Source: Kitasatospora aureofaciens
GTDB lineage: Bacteria > Actinomycetota > Actinomycetes > Streptomycetales > Streptomycetaceae
DNA: 64,000 nt
Direction of reading: 5' to 3'
NCBI RefSeq assembly: GCF_001188955.3
Contig: NZ_JPRF03000036.1
Span: 1 to 64,000, forward strand
The notes beneath the pieces are model-generated. The model was not told the DNA's origin, did no database searches, and was given only the letters and a program-made list of their open reading frames with translations. A program made the translations under genes and the position numbers. Position 1 is the first letter of the stretch, and each line of letters opens with the position of its first letter. Below are positions 8,311 through 16,609 of the stretch, in pieces.

Positions 8311-8910
8311 TCAGGGCTTCTCCCCGCGCCGCACCTGCGGCTTGGGCAGGCGCAGCCGGCGCATCTGCAGGGTGCGCATGATGCCGTAAGCGACCACACC
8401 GCGGGTGTTCTGCCCGGCGAAGCGCTCGCCCAGCTGCTTGCGCAGGCCGAAGCCGAGGCGCACGAAGTCCAGGATCACCAGGACGAAGAACAGCAGGAAC
8501 AGCAGCGTGGACAGCAGCTGCAGGGTGGGCACCTTGATGATGCTCAGCACCAGGATGACCACGGCGGCCGGCAGGAAGAACTCGGCGAGCGACCAGCGGG
8601 AGTCCACGTAGTCGCGGGCGAACTTGCGCACCGGGCCCTTGTCACGGGCCGGCAGGTGGCGCTCGTCGCCGTCGATCAGCGCCTGGCGCTGCTTCTCGCG
8701 TTCGGTCCGCATCCGGTCGCGGGCCTGGCGGGAGGCCTCCTTGCGGTCCTTGGGCACCGTGACCCGGGTACGCCGGTTGGCCTCGGCCTCGCTGCGCTTG
8801 GGGGTGGGGCGGCCCTTCTTGGCCTGCGGGTGGCGGGCCTGGGGCGTCTCGTCCTGCTTCTCCAGCACGGTGGCGGAGGCAGCGGCATCATCTGAACGGC
8901 GTCGGAACAC
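8311..8910 (-). CDS. DUF3043 membrane protein
   Basis: A 199-residue actinobacterial protein. A long, strongly charged N-terminal cytoplasmic region (Lys/Arg/Glu-rich, containing KKGRPTPKRSEAEA) precedes two close hydrophobic segments (around 105-150: AVVILVLSIIK and TLLFLLFFVLVILDF) and a basic C-terminus ending RRGEKP. This matches the family known as DUF3043, whose function is not established. GTG 8910 gives the usual N-terminus (FRRRSDD) and has GGGGGT upstream. It is the first gene of a probable two-gene unit with the methyltransferase. Confidence 0.85.
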   Translation of the reverse strand: MFRRRSDDAAASATVLEKQDETPQARHPQAKKGRPTPKRSEAEANRRTRVTVPKDRKEASRQARDRMRTEREKQRQALIDGDERHLPARDKGPVRKFARDYVDSRWSLAEFFLPAAVVILVLSIIKVPTLQLLSTLLFLLFFVLVILDFVRLGFGLRKQLGERFAGQNTRGVVAYGIMRTLQMRRLRLPKPQVRRGEKP

Positions 8911-9210
8911 ACCCCCAGCGTACGGGGTGCGGAGGGGCGACCACGGGTCCCCTCGGACCCAAACGCATATCGATCCGTCCGGCCGGGTCCCGACCCGGGG
9001 TTCCCGGCCCCTTCCCGTAGGGGATCAGTCGGATGGACTATGGGGAGGATGAGAGGCGGATCCACCCGGGGGATGAGGATCTGCCGCTGGTCGCTGTAGC
9101 AGTCTTGTTGCAGGCAGGTGCACTGCGGCGACGGGCTCGCTGCACATACACTCGTCGTGTCTGGTAACGAGATTAAGACCGCAGGCCGGAGAAGGGGGCA
9201 CCCGAGGCCC
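8911..9210. other. Divergent promoter region between DUF3043 and pspA
   Basis: About 300 bp between divergent genes. The part near pspA (about 9090-9180) is less GC-rich, as expected for a promoter. I found no convincing -35/-10 pair and no ORF. A short GGGTC/GACCC hairpin lies near 8988-9000. Confidence 0.5.
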
Positions 9211-10020
9211 ATGAGCGACGGAATCATGAAGCGTATGGGGCTGATCTTCCGCTCCAAGGCGAACAAGGCCTTGGATCGGGCGGAGGATCCGCGTGAGACG
9301 CTCGACTACTCCTACCAGAAGCAGCTCGAGCTGCTGCAGAAGGTACGGCGTGGCGTCGCGGACGTCGCGACCTCGCGCAAGCGCCTGGAACTCCAGCTGA
9401 CCCAGCTCCAGCAGCAGTCCGCGAAGTACGAGGACCAGGGCCGCAAGGCGCTGTCCCTCGGCCGCGAGGACCTCGCGCGCGAGGCGCTGACCCGCAAGGC
9501 CAACATGCAGTCCCAGATCAACGATCTGGAGACGCAGTACCAGCAGCTGCAGGCCGAGGAGGAGAAGCTCACCCTCGCCTCCCAGCGCCTCCAGGCCAAG
9601 GTGGACGCCTTCCGCACCAAGAAGGAGACCATCAAGGCGACCTACACCGCCGCGCAGGCGCAGACCCGCATCGCCGAGTCCTTCTCCGGCATCTCGGAGG
9701 AGATGGGCGACGTCGGCCTGGCCATCCAGCGCGCCGAGGACAAGACGGCGCAGATGCAGGCCCGGGCGGGCGCGATCGACGAGCTGCTGGCCTCCGGCGC
9801 GCTCGACGACGCCAGCGGTCTCGGCCGCAAGGACGACATCGAGGCCGAGCTGGAGCGGGTGGCCGGCGGTTCCGACGTCGAGCTGGAGCTGGCCCGGATG
9901 AAGGCCGAGCTGTCGGGTGGCCCCGCCGCCGGTCCGGCCGCGATCGAGCAGGGCAAGCCGGCCCAGCAGCCGCAGGACTCGCACTCGCAGGACACCCCGC
10001 GCATCAACTACAACAAGTGA
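9211..10020 (+). CDS. pspA: PspA/IM30 family envelope-stress protein
   Basis: A peripheral membrane protein that polymerises on damaged cytoplasmic membrane and protects the proton gradient. The 269 residues are nearly all coiled coil: an amphipathic N-terminal helix (GLIFRSKANKALDRAEDP) followed by long Gln/Glu/Lys-rich heptads, then a short Pro/Gln-rich tail. ATG 9211 (MSDGIMKRMGLIF) is preferred; ATG 9226 is an alternative that keeps the amphipathic helix intact. A PspAA gene follows 40 nt downstream, the usual actinobacterial arrangement. Stress induction is likely but no operator was identified. Confidence 0.93.
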   Translation: MSDGIMKRMGLIFRSKANKALDRAEDPRETLDYSYQKQLELLQKVRRGVADVATSRKRLELQLTQLQQQSAKYEDQGRKALSLGREDLAREALTRKANMQSQINDLETQYQQLQAEEEKLTLASQRLQAKVDAFRTKKETIKATYTAAQAQTRIAESFSGISEEMGDVGLAIQRAEDKTAQMQARAGAIDELLASGALDDASGLGRKDDIEAELERVAGGSDVELELARMKAELSGGPAAGPAAIEQGKPAQQPQDSHSQDTPRINYNK

Positions 10021-10060
10021 TCTCAGCTCGACCCCCACGAGGACCAGGGAGACGCACGGC

Positions 10061-10360
10061 ATGATCATGAGGGTCATGGGTGAGGGGCAGTACGAGGTGG
10101 GCGAGGACCACCTGAACCTGCTCAACCAGCTCGACGACGAGCTGCTCACCGCGGTGGAGTCGGGCGACGAGGAGAACTTCCGCCAGGCCTACGGGAAGCT
10201 GCTGGGCGCCGTGAAGCAGTACGGCACCCTGCTGCCGGACGACTCGCTGGAGCCGTCCGAGCTGATCCTGCCGAGTGCCGACGCGAGCCTCGACGAGGTC
10301 CGGGCCCTGCTGCTCTCCGAGGGCGAGGGCGTGATCCCGGGGTTCCCCGAGTACGACTAG
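10061..10360 (+). CDS. pspAA: PspA-associated protein PspAA
   Basis: A 99-residue acidic protein coded directly after pspA and ending in a strong terminator, so the two form an operon. It starts at ATG 10061 with AGGGAGA about 8 nt upstream. The sequence (MIMRVMGEGQYEV, then helices rich in Leu/Asp/Glu, and the tail GEGVIPGFPEYD) matches the small PspAA domain that accompanies PspA in actinobacteria and archaea. It probably binds or modulates PspA; the mechanism is not known from sequence. Confidence 0.85.
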   Translation: MIMRVMGEGQYEVGEDHLNLLNQLDDELLTAVESGDEENFRQAYGKLLGAVKQYGTLLPDDSLEPSELILPSADASLDEVRALLLSEGEGVIPGFPEYD

Positions 10361-10383
10361 GCCCCGCGGCCGCTGCCAGACGA

Positions 10384-10421
10384 AAGGGCGGGTCCCCTCC
10401 GGTGGGAGGGGACCCGCCCTT
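10384..10421. terminator. Bidirectional terminator between pspAA and nadA
   Basis: A perfect 17-bp stem (AAGGGCGGGTCCCCTCC) with a GGTG loop lies between the convergent genes pspAA and nadA. Confidence 0.85.
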
Positions 10422-10460
10422 CGTTCGCGCGGTGCGCGTCCGGCGCGCGGCGCGGACGGA

Positions 10461-11645
10461 CTACGGCAGGGCCAGCATCCGGTCCAGCGCGGCCTTGGCG
10501 TACTTCTCGGTCTCCGGGTCGACGGTGATCACGTTCGGCACCCGGCCCTCGACCAGCGACTCCAGCGCCCAGACCAGGTGCGGCAGGTCGATCCGGTTCA
10601 TGGTCGAGCAGAAGCAGACCGTGCGGTCCAGGAAGACGATCTCCTTGTCCGGGTGGGCCTTGGCCAGCCGGCGGACCAGGTTCAGCTCGGTGCCGATGGC
10701 CCACTTGGAGCCGGGCTCGGCGGCGTCCAGGGCCTTGATGATGTACTCGGTCGAGCCCACCATGTCGGCGGCGCTGACGACCTCGTGCTTGCACTCGGGG
10801 TGCACCAGGACGGTCACGCCGGGGATCCGCTCGCGGACGTCGTTGACCGAGTCCAGGCTGAACCGGCCGTGCACCGAGCAGTGGCCGCGCCAGAGGATCA
10901 TCTTGGCGTCCCGCAGCTGCTCGGCGGTCAGGCCGCCGTTGGGCTTGTGCGGGTTGTAGAGGACGCAGTCGTCCAGGGAGAAGCCCATGTCCCGCACGGC
11001 GGTGTTGCGGCCGAGGTGCTGGTCGGGCAGGAAGAGCACCTTCTGGCCCTGCTCGAAGGCCCACTCCAGGGCGCGCTGGGCGTTGGAGGAGGTGCAGATG
11101 GTGCCGCCGTGCTTGCCGGTGAAGGCCTTGATGTCGGCGGAGGAGTTCATGTACGAGACCGGGACGGTCACGTCGGCTATGCCGGCGTCGGTCAGCACGT
11201 CCCAGCACTCGGCGACCTGCTCGGCGGTGGCCATGTCGGCCATCGAACAGCCGGCCGCGAGGTCGGGCAGCACGACCTGCTGCCGCTCGCTGGTGAGGAT
11301 GTCCGCGGACTCGGCCATGAAGTGCACGCCGCAGAAGACGATGTACTCGGCCTCGGGGCGGGCCGCGGCGTCGCGGGCGAGCTTGAAGGAGTCGCCGGTG
11401 ACGTCGGCGAACTCGATGACCTCGTCGCGCTGGTAGTGGTGGCCGAGGATGAAGACGCGGTCGCCGAGCGCGGCCTTGGCCGCCCGGGCGCGCTCGACCA
11501 GGTCCGGGTCGGAGGCCGGGGGGAGGTCACCCGGGCACTCGACGCCGCGCTCGCTGTTCGGGTCGGCCTCCCGGCCGAGCAGCAGCAGAGCGAGCGGCGT
11601 CGGAGCGGGGTCGACGCCGTAGGTCTCGGTGATGGTGGTGGTCAC
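10461..11645 (-). CDS. nadA: Quinolinate synthase A
   Basis: A [4Fe-4S] enzyme that condenses iminoaspartate with dihydroxyacetone phosphate to quinolinate, the second step of de novo NAD synthesis. The 394 residues have the family landmarks ILGHHYQRDEV, FCGVHFMAESADIL, CSMADMA, VHPECKHEV and VCFCSTMNRI; cysteines in these motifs include the three cluster ligands. GTG 11645 has AAGGG 9 nt upstream. It is alone here, without nadB or nadC alongside, and its upstream region carries a 10-bp inverted repeat around a TAGAAT sequence, suggesting repressor control. Confidence 0.95.
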   Translation of the reverse strand: MTTTITETYGVDPAPTPLALLLLGREADPNSERGVECPGDLPPASDPDLVERARAAKAALGDRVFILGHHYQRDEVIEFADVTGDSFKLARDAAARPEAEYIVFCGVHFMAESADILTSERQQVVLPDLAAGCSMADMATAEQVAECWDVLTDAGIADVTVPVSYMNSSADIKAFTGKHGGTICTSSNAQRALEWAFEQGQKVLFLPDQHLGRNTAVRDMGFSLDDCVLYNPHKPNGGLTAEQLRDAKMILWRGHCSVHGRFSLDSVNDVRERIPGVTVLVHPECKHEVVSAADMVGSTEYIIKALDAAEPGSKWAIGTELNLVRRLAKAHPDKEIVFLDRTVCFCSTMNRIDLPHLVWALESLVEGRVPNVITVDPETEKYAKAALDRMLALP

Positions 11646-11696
11646 GGGCGGGTGCCCTTCTGTGCGGCCGAGCTAGCGGTGGGGCCTTTTCGTCTA

Positions 11697-11731
11697 TCTG
11701 ACGCTATCTATTCTAACCGCTTAGCGTCAGA
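11697..11731 (-). promoter_or_regulatory. Candidate operator at the nadA promoter
   Basis: A perfect 10-bp inverted repeat, TCTGACGCTA and TAGCGTCAGA, is separated by 15 bp. The spacer contains TAGAAT and TAGATA on the nadA strand, either of which could be a -10 element. A dimeric repressor of NAD synthesis is the simplest reading. The binding protein is unknown to me; NrtR-type or NadR-type regulators are possibilities only. Confidence 0.6.
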
Positions 11732-11854
11732 GTGACGATGGCCATCCTGTCGATGTGACGAGAACCGCTCGACGAAACGGACCCCCGGTAGAGCCGGATA
11801 GGCCATCTCGGGGGTGCCGCGCGGGGCCGAATCGATGTTTCGAAGCCCCCGGGT

Positions 11855-12790
11855 ATGGCTGAGCCCATGAAAGCAATCGCGATCAACCGCTACGGCGGCC
11901 CCGACGTGGTCGAGTACACCGACCTGCCGGACCCCAAGGTCGGGCCCGACTCCGTACTGGTGCAGGTCCGGGCGGCCGGGGTGAACCCGGTGGACTGGAA
12001 GATCCGGGACGGCGCCCTGGACGGCCTGCTGGACGCGCACTTCCCCCTGGTCATGGGCTGGGACGTGGCGGGCGTGGTCCGCGCCGTGGGCGGCGGGGTG
12101 GCGGAGTTCGCCCCCGGCGACGAGGTCTGCGGCTACGTCCGCAAGGACTCCGTCGAGCACGGCACCTACGCCGAACTGGTCTCCGCCCCGGTCCGTACCC
12201 TGGCCCGCCGCCCCACCGCGCTGGACTGGGCGCAGTCCGGCGGCCTGCCGCTGGCCGGGCTCACCGCGCTGCAGAGCCTGAACGCCCTGCGGGTCGGGGC
12301 GGGGGACACGGTGCTGGTGCACGCCGCGGCCGGCGGGGTCGGTCACCTGGCCGTCCAGATCGCCCGGGCCCGCGGTGCCCGGGTGATCGGCACGGCGGGC
12401 GAGCGCAACCACGACTACCTGCGCGGCCTCGGCGCCGAGCCGGTGACGTACGGCGAGGGCCTGGCCGAGCGGGTCCGGGCGCTCGCCCCGGACGGCGTGG
12501 ACGCGGCCCTCGACCTGGTCGGCCGCGGCGCCGTCCAGGTCTCCGCGGACCTGGTGGCCGACCCGGGCCGGATCGCCTCGATCACCGACTTCGGGGTCAA
12601 GGCGCTCGGCGGCCACTACGTCTGGGTCCGCCCGGACGCGGCGGGACTGGCGGAACTCGCCGCCCTCGCCGACGACGGCCGGCTCACCGTCACCGTCGCC
12701 TCCACCTTCCCGCTGGCCCAGGCGGCCTCCGCCCAGGCCCTCAGCGCCGAGGGCCGCACGAGGGGGAAGATCGTCCTCCTGGTGGGCTGA
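11855..12790 (+). CDS. NADP-dependent quinone oxidoreductase-like (MDR superfamily)
   Basis: A 311-residue zinc-independent medium-chain dehydrogenase/reductase. It has the N-terminal GroES-like fold (AAGVNPVDWKIRDG, GWDVAGVV) and a Rossmann nucleotide-binding motif HAAAGGVGHLAVQIA near residue 155. It lacks the GHE zinc ligands of alcohol dehydrogenases, as quinone oxidoreductases do. The substrate cannot be read from sequence. Two ATGs are possible (11855 and 11867); neither has a strong RBS. It is divergent from nadA and shares the regulatory region, which may be coincidental. Confidence 0.88.
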   Translation: MAEPMKAIAINRYGGPDVVEYTDLPDPKVGPDSVLVQVRAAGVNPVDWKIRDGALDGLLDAHFPLVMGWDVAGVVRAVGGGVAEFAPGDEVCGYVRKDSVEHGTYAELVSAPVRTLARRPTALDWAQSGGLPLAGLTALQSLNALRVGAGDTVLVHAAAGGVGHLAVQIARARGARVIGTAGERNHDYLRGLGAEPVTYGEGLAERVRALAPDGVDAALDLVGRGAVQVSADLVADPGRIASITDFGVKALGGHYVWVRPDAAGLAELAALADDGRLTVTVASTFPLAQAASAQALSAEGRTRGKIVLLVG

Positions 12791-12934
12791 CCGCTGCCCA
12801 GCCGTCATCCGTCGGCGGTGAACTCGTTCAGGTCATCCGCCAGAATGGGTGGCGAACCGTTTCGGCAGCGGCGGTGGCAACACCGGCCGCCGGGACGCCC
12901 TCGCCCCCCGCACGACCCGTGGAGCCCCGCACCG

Positions 12935-13399
12935 ATGAGCAGCAGCCGAGCGCACGAGGTGATCGGGGCCGACCTGGACGAGACCGACCGGCAGCTCCTC
13001 GCCCGCCTCGGCAGCGACGGCCGCGCCTCCTACGCGGAGATCGGTCTCCAGGTGAACCTCTCCGCCACCGCCGTGCGCCGCCGGATCGACCGGCTCCGGG
13101 CGCGCGGCGTGGTGCGGGGCTTCACCGTGGTGCTCGACCCGGCCGTGCTCGGCTGGCAGACCGAGGCGTTCGTCGAGGTCTACTGCCGCGAGCGCACCGC
13201 CCCCGAGGAGATCCTCGCCAGTCTGCGCCAGTTCCCCGAGGTGGTCGCAGCCTGGACGGTCACCGGCGACCCGGACGCCCTGGTCCACCTGCGGGCCGCC
13301 GACATGCGCCACCTGGAGGCCGTCATCGAGCGCATCCGGCGCGAGCCCGGCGTCCAGCGCAGCCGCTCCTCGGTGGTCCTCTCCCAGCTGATCGGCTGA
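12935..13399 (+). CDS. Lrp/AsnC family transcriptional regulator
   Basis: A 154-residue one-component regulator. The N-terminal helix-turn-helix (DETDRQLLARLGSDGRASYAE then LSATAVRRRIDRL) is followed by a RAM effector domain (residues about 70-150; AWTVTGDPDALVHLRA). ATG 12935 has GGAG about 10 nt upstream. It lies 187 nt before a PLP-dependent decarboxylase on the same strand. Lrp proteins commonly sense amino acids, so control of that decarboxylase is a reasonable inference. Confidence 0.9.
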   Translation: MSSSRAHEVIGADLDETDRQLLARLGSDGRASYAEIGLQVNLSATAVRRRIDRLRARGVVRGFTVVLDPAVLGWQTEAFVEVYCRERTAPEEILASLRQFPEVVAAWTVTGDPDALVHLRAADMRHLEAVIERIRREPGVQRSRSSVVLSQLIG

Positions 13400-13586
13400 C
13401 CCCGCGGAAGAGGGAACGCAGGAATCCTGCGCGGACCCGTCCGAAGACGCCCGAAACCTGCCTGACCAGCCGCGTTCGGACGCGCGGCGGAGCACCGCCG
13501 CTGCCTACGCTGATCACGTCCGGTCAGCGCGGTGAGGCGTCCCGCGGACCGGATCCCCCCGACACCCACAGCCGAGAGGGACAGCA

Positions 13587-14954
13587 GTGTCCGCAGCACC
13601 CGACCGCATGCACCGGCCCGACAACGAACTGGTCGACCTGGTTTTCGACTACATGCGGGAGCGGCTGCAGTACGACCCCGTCCCGCTCGACCACCCCGGT
13701 GACGGCGAGCACCTGCGCACCCAGCTGTCCGGCCTGCTCAACCAGGACGGCAACGACCCGGCCGACGTGCTCAAGCTGTACGACCACGAGCTGTCCCGCG
13801 CGGTCATCTCCGCCGACAGCCCCCGCTACCTGTCCTTCATCCCGTGCGCCCCGACCAAGGCCGCGCTGCTGTTCGACATGGTCGTCTCCTGCGCCTCGCT
13901 CCAGGGCATCTCCTGGCTGGAGGCGGCCGGCGCCATCGCCGCGGAGAACCAGGTGCTGCGCCTGATCGCCGACCGGGCCGGACTGCCCGCCTCGGCCGGC
14001 GGCTGCTTCGTCTCCGGCGGCTCGGCGGGCAACCTCTCCGCCCTGGTGGTCGCCCGCGACACCGCCCGCCGCCGCCTCGGCGTCGGCCCGGAGGCCCGGC
14101 TGCGGATAGCCGTCGCCGACCAGGTGCACTCCTCGGTCAAGAACACCTTCAACATCATCGGCGTCGAGGCCTTCAAGGTCCCGACCGTGAACCGCCGGTT
14201 CACCGGCGAGGCGCTGCGCGCCGCCCTGGCCGCCGACCCCCACCCGGAGACGGTGATCGCCGTCGTCGGCACCGCCGGCACCACCAACGAGGGCATCGTC
14301 GACGACCTGGCCGGTCTGGCCGAGGTCGCCCGCGAGCGCGACCTGTGGTTCCACGTGGACGGCGCCTACGGCGGCGCGGGCCTGTTCGCCCCCTCGGTGC
14401 GCGAGCGCTACAACGGCATCGAGCACGCCGACTCCTTCGTGGTCGACCCGCACAAGTGGCTGTTCGCCCCCTTCGACTGCGCCGCGCTGATCTACCGCAA
14501 CCCGCAGCTCGCCCGTGCCGTGCACACCCAGGACGCCTCCTACCTGGACGTCCTGCACACCGAGGGCGACGAGTGGAACCCCACCGACTACGCCTACCAC
14601 CTGACCCGGCGCGCCCGCGGCCTGCCGCTCTGGTTCTCGCTGGCCGTCCACGGCGTCCAGGCCTACACCGACGCCATCGAGACCGGCCTCCAGCTGGCCC
14701 GGGACACCGCCCAGCTGATCCGCGACACCGAGCACCTGGAGCTGCTGTTCGACCCGCAGCTCTCCGCCGTCTGCTTCAAGCGCACCGGCTGGACCAACGA
14801 CGACTACTACCGCTGGTCGCAGCAGCTGCTCGCGGACCAGATCGGCTTCGTCACCCCGACCGGCTGGGACGGCGAGACGGTCGCCCGCTTCGCCTTCCTG
14901 CACCCGGGCACGACCATGGAGATGGTCAGGGAGATCCTGGACACCATGGCCTGA
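13587..14954 (+). CDS. PLP-dependent group II amino acid decarboxylase
   Basis: A 455-residue fold-type I enzyme of the aromatic-L-amino-acid/diaminobutyrate decarboxylase family. It shows VSGGSAGNLSALVVARD (phosphate binding), the stacking His in DQVHSSVKN near 180, HVDGAYGG (the Asp that contacts pyridine N), and the PLP lysine in VDPHKWLFAPFDC near residue 290. It releases CO2 from an amino acid; whether the substrate is aromatic, 2,4-diaminobutyrate or glutamate-like cannot be decided. GTG 13587 has GAGAGGG upstream. The preceding Lrp gene is the likely regulator. No biosynthetic cluster surrounds it. Confidence 0.88.
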   Translation: MSAAPDRMHRPDNELVDLVFDYMRERLQYDPVPLDHPGDGEHLRTQLSGLLNQDGNDPADVLKLYDHELSRAVISADSPRYLSFIPCAPTKAALLFDMVVSCASLQGISWLEAAGAIAAENQVLRLIADRAGLPASAGGCFVSGGSAGNLSALVVARDTARRRLGVGPEARLRIAVADQVHSSVKNTFNIIGVEAFKVPTVNRRFTGEALRAALAADPHPETVIAVVGTAGTTNEGIVDDLAGLAEVARERDLWFHVDGAYGGAGLFAPSVRERYNGIEHADSFVVDPHKWLFAPFDCAALIYRNPQLARAVHTQDASYLDVLHTEGDEWNPTDYAYHLTRRARGLPLWFSLAVHGVQAYTDAIETGLQLARDTAQLIRDTEHLELLFDPQLSAVCFKRTGWTNDDYYRWSQQLLADQIGFVTPTGWDGETVARFAFLHPGTTMEMVREILDTMA

Positions 14955-14970
14955 TCGAGGCCCCGCCGTC

Positions 14971-15009
14971 CGTACGGCCCCCACCGGTCCTCCGGTCGGG
15001 GGCCGTACG
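14971..15009. terminator. Bidirectional terminator after the decarboxylase
   Basis: CGTACGGCCCCC and CGGGGGCCGTACG pair across an inner CCGG/CCGG stem with a TCCT loop, between convergent genes. Confidence 0.75.
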
Positions 15010-15056
15010 CGTTCTCAGCCGTAGGCGTTCTCAGCCGTACGCGCCGGCCGTCCGCG

Positions 15057-15926
15057 CTACAGGAACGCCCCGCTCGGCAGGTACGGGGCCGGCGGGCGCA
15101 TCCCGCGCACGCCGACGAAGCCGCTGGTCTCCGGCGTCAGCCCGACCTCCAGCCCGACGTCCAGCGCCCACTCCTGCTCGGCGGTCAGGTACTCCACCCG
15201 CGCCTCGGCCCCGTCCGGCACCCGGGCCAGCGCCTCGCGCAGCAGCCGGGCCCCGATCCGCTTGCTGGTCGCCGCCAGCAGCCGCACCGTGCCGCCGTCC
15301 CGGTAGCAGTAGCCGCTGCCGGCCAGCGCGTCGGCGACCAGGAGCTCCTCGAAGTGCCCGAGCATCAGCTCGTGGTCGGGCCCGTGCGCGGACCCGCGCA
15401 ACCGGCGGTCCACCGAGTCCAGCAGGTGCAGGTGGCGGGCGTTGCCCGGGTGCACCGGGATGTCGCCCGGGTCGGTCAGCCCCTCCCGGTCGACCCGGCC
15501 GGTCAGCCGCATCGCCGGGTGCAGGGTGAACCCGGCCAGCCGGTAGCGGCGGGCCGCCGCCGGGGAGTCGCCGGCGCAGACCATCCCGCGCAGGCAGCCC
15601 CGGGCGTGGGCCAGAGCCCGCTCGAACAGCAGTCGTCCGATCCCCTGGCCCTGTGCGGACGGGCGGACCGCGAACAGCGAGGGCGTCCACAGGCCCTCGC
15701 GGCGCATCGACAGCACCACCCCGACCGCCTGCCCGCCGCTCTCCGCCAGCCAGCAGCCGCCGGGATCGGTGCGCGCCAGGTGCCTGGTCCTGGCCAGCTG
15801 CAGCGGCGTCGGCGTCGGCGCCGGCGGCCGCGCGGGGTCGTCGGACGGTGCGGCGAACGCGGCGAGGGACAGCTCCGAGACGAGCTCCGCGTCCGCTGCG
15901 GTGTCCCTGACCTGGCGAAGGATCAT
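15057..15926 (-). CDS. GNAT family N-acetyltransferase
   Basis: A 289-residue protein whose first half is a GNAT domain: the acetyl-CoA loop lies in VRPSAQGQGIGRLLFERALAHA near residue 100, preceded by the beta-bulge strand with SLFAV. The second half (about 160-289) resembles a second, degenerate GNAT-like fold. The acceptor substrate is unknown. Start ATG 15926 has CAGGA 9 nt upstream; ATG 15935 is an alternative. It stands alone between a terminator and the divergent erpA gene. Confidence 0.82.
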   Translation of the reverse strand: MILRQVRDTAADAELVSELSLAAFAAPSDDPARPPAPTPTPLQLARTRHLARTDPGGCWLAESGGQAVGVVLSMRREGLWTPSLFAVRPSAQGQGIGRLLFERALAHARGCLRGMVCAGDSPAAARRYRLAGFTLHPAMRLTGRVDREGLTDPGDIPVHPGNARHLHLLDSVDRRLRGSAHGPDHELMLGHFEELLVADALAGSGYCYRDGGTVRLLAATSKRIGARLLREALARVPDGAEARVEYLTAEQEWALDVGLEVGLTPETSGFVGVRGMRPPAPYLPSGAFL

Positions 15927-16173
15927 GCCGACCATCCTGGCGTCCGGGGCGCGGCCGCGGGGCCCGTTCACCCGGATCCATGACGTGCGCGGTGACCCGT
16001 CCTCCCCGGTTGTGCGAGCATGGGAAGCGTATGGGGACACGGGTGGCACACCCGGCCCACGGAAGATCCGCCGTCGAACAGGCCGAGAATTCCATCGCCG
16101 TCCGGGAATCGAAACCGGGCGGCCGTTGGTTGGCACTGGCGGCAGACCGTCGTCAAAGACCGGGAGAAAGCAG

Positions 16174-16527
16174 ATGACCGTCCAGGACGAGACCACCGTC
16201 GAGAGTGGCATCCTCCTCACCGATGCCGCCGCGGCAAAGGTCAAGGCCCTGCTGGAGCAGGAAGGCCGCGAGGACCTCGCGCTGCGCGTCGCCGTCCAGC
16301 CCGGTGGCTGCTCCGGCCTGCGTTACCAGCTGTTCTTCGACGAGCGCTCGCTCGACGGCGACGTGGTGAAGGACTTCGGCGGCGTCAAGGTCGTCACCGA
16401 CCGCATGAGCGCCCCTTACCTGGGCGGCGCCACCGTCGACTTCGTCGACACCATCGAGAAGCAGGGCTTCACGATCGACAACCCGAACGCCACCGGTTCC
16501 TGCGCCTGCGGCGACTCCTTCAGCTAA
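16174..16527 (+). CDS. erpA: Iron-sulfur cluster insertion protein ErpA (A-type carrier)
   Basis: A 117-residue HesB/IscA-family scaffold that delivers Fe-S clusters to apo-proteins. The three conserved cysteines are visible at C46 (GGCSGLRYQL) and C110/C112 (GSCACGDSF), and the length is typical. ATG 16174 follows GGGAGAAAGCAG. Targets plausibly include [4Fe-4S] proteins such as NadA. Monocistronic, with its own terminator. Confidence 0.93.
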   Translation: MTVQDETTVESGILLTDAAAAKVKALLEQEGREDLALRVAVQPGGCSGLRYQLFFDERSLDGDVVKDFGGVKVVTDRMSAPYLGGATVDFVDTIEKQGFTIDNPNATGSCACGDSFS

Positions 16528-16560
16528 GCCCTCGAAGGCCCACTGAGCGAGCAGCGGTGA

Positions 16561-16590
16561 GGCGGCCCCCGGGACTCCCCGGGGGCCGCC
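16561..16590. terminator. Terminator downstream of erpA
   Basis: A 13-bp stem, GGCGGCCCCCGGG paired with CCCGGGGGCCGCC, lies 34 nt after the erpA stop and 20 nt before the convergent lipoprotein stop, so it can serve both. Confidence 0.8.
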
Positions 16591-16609
16591 TCTCGCGTTC
16601 CAGCGGTAA

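Noticed and set aside
13587-14954. Part of a natural-product biosynthetic cluster
   Set aside because: Decarboxylase stands alone with its regulator; no synthase, transporter or tailoring genes are adjacent.
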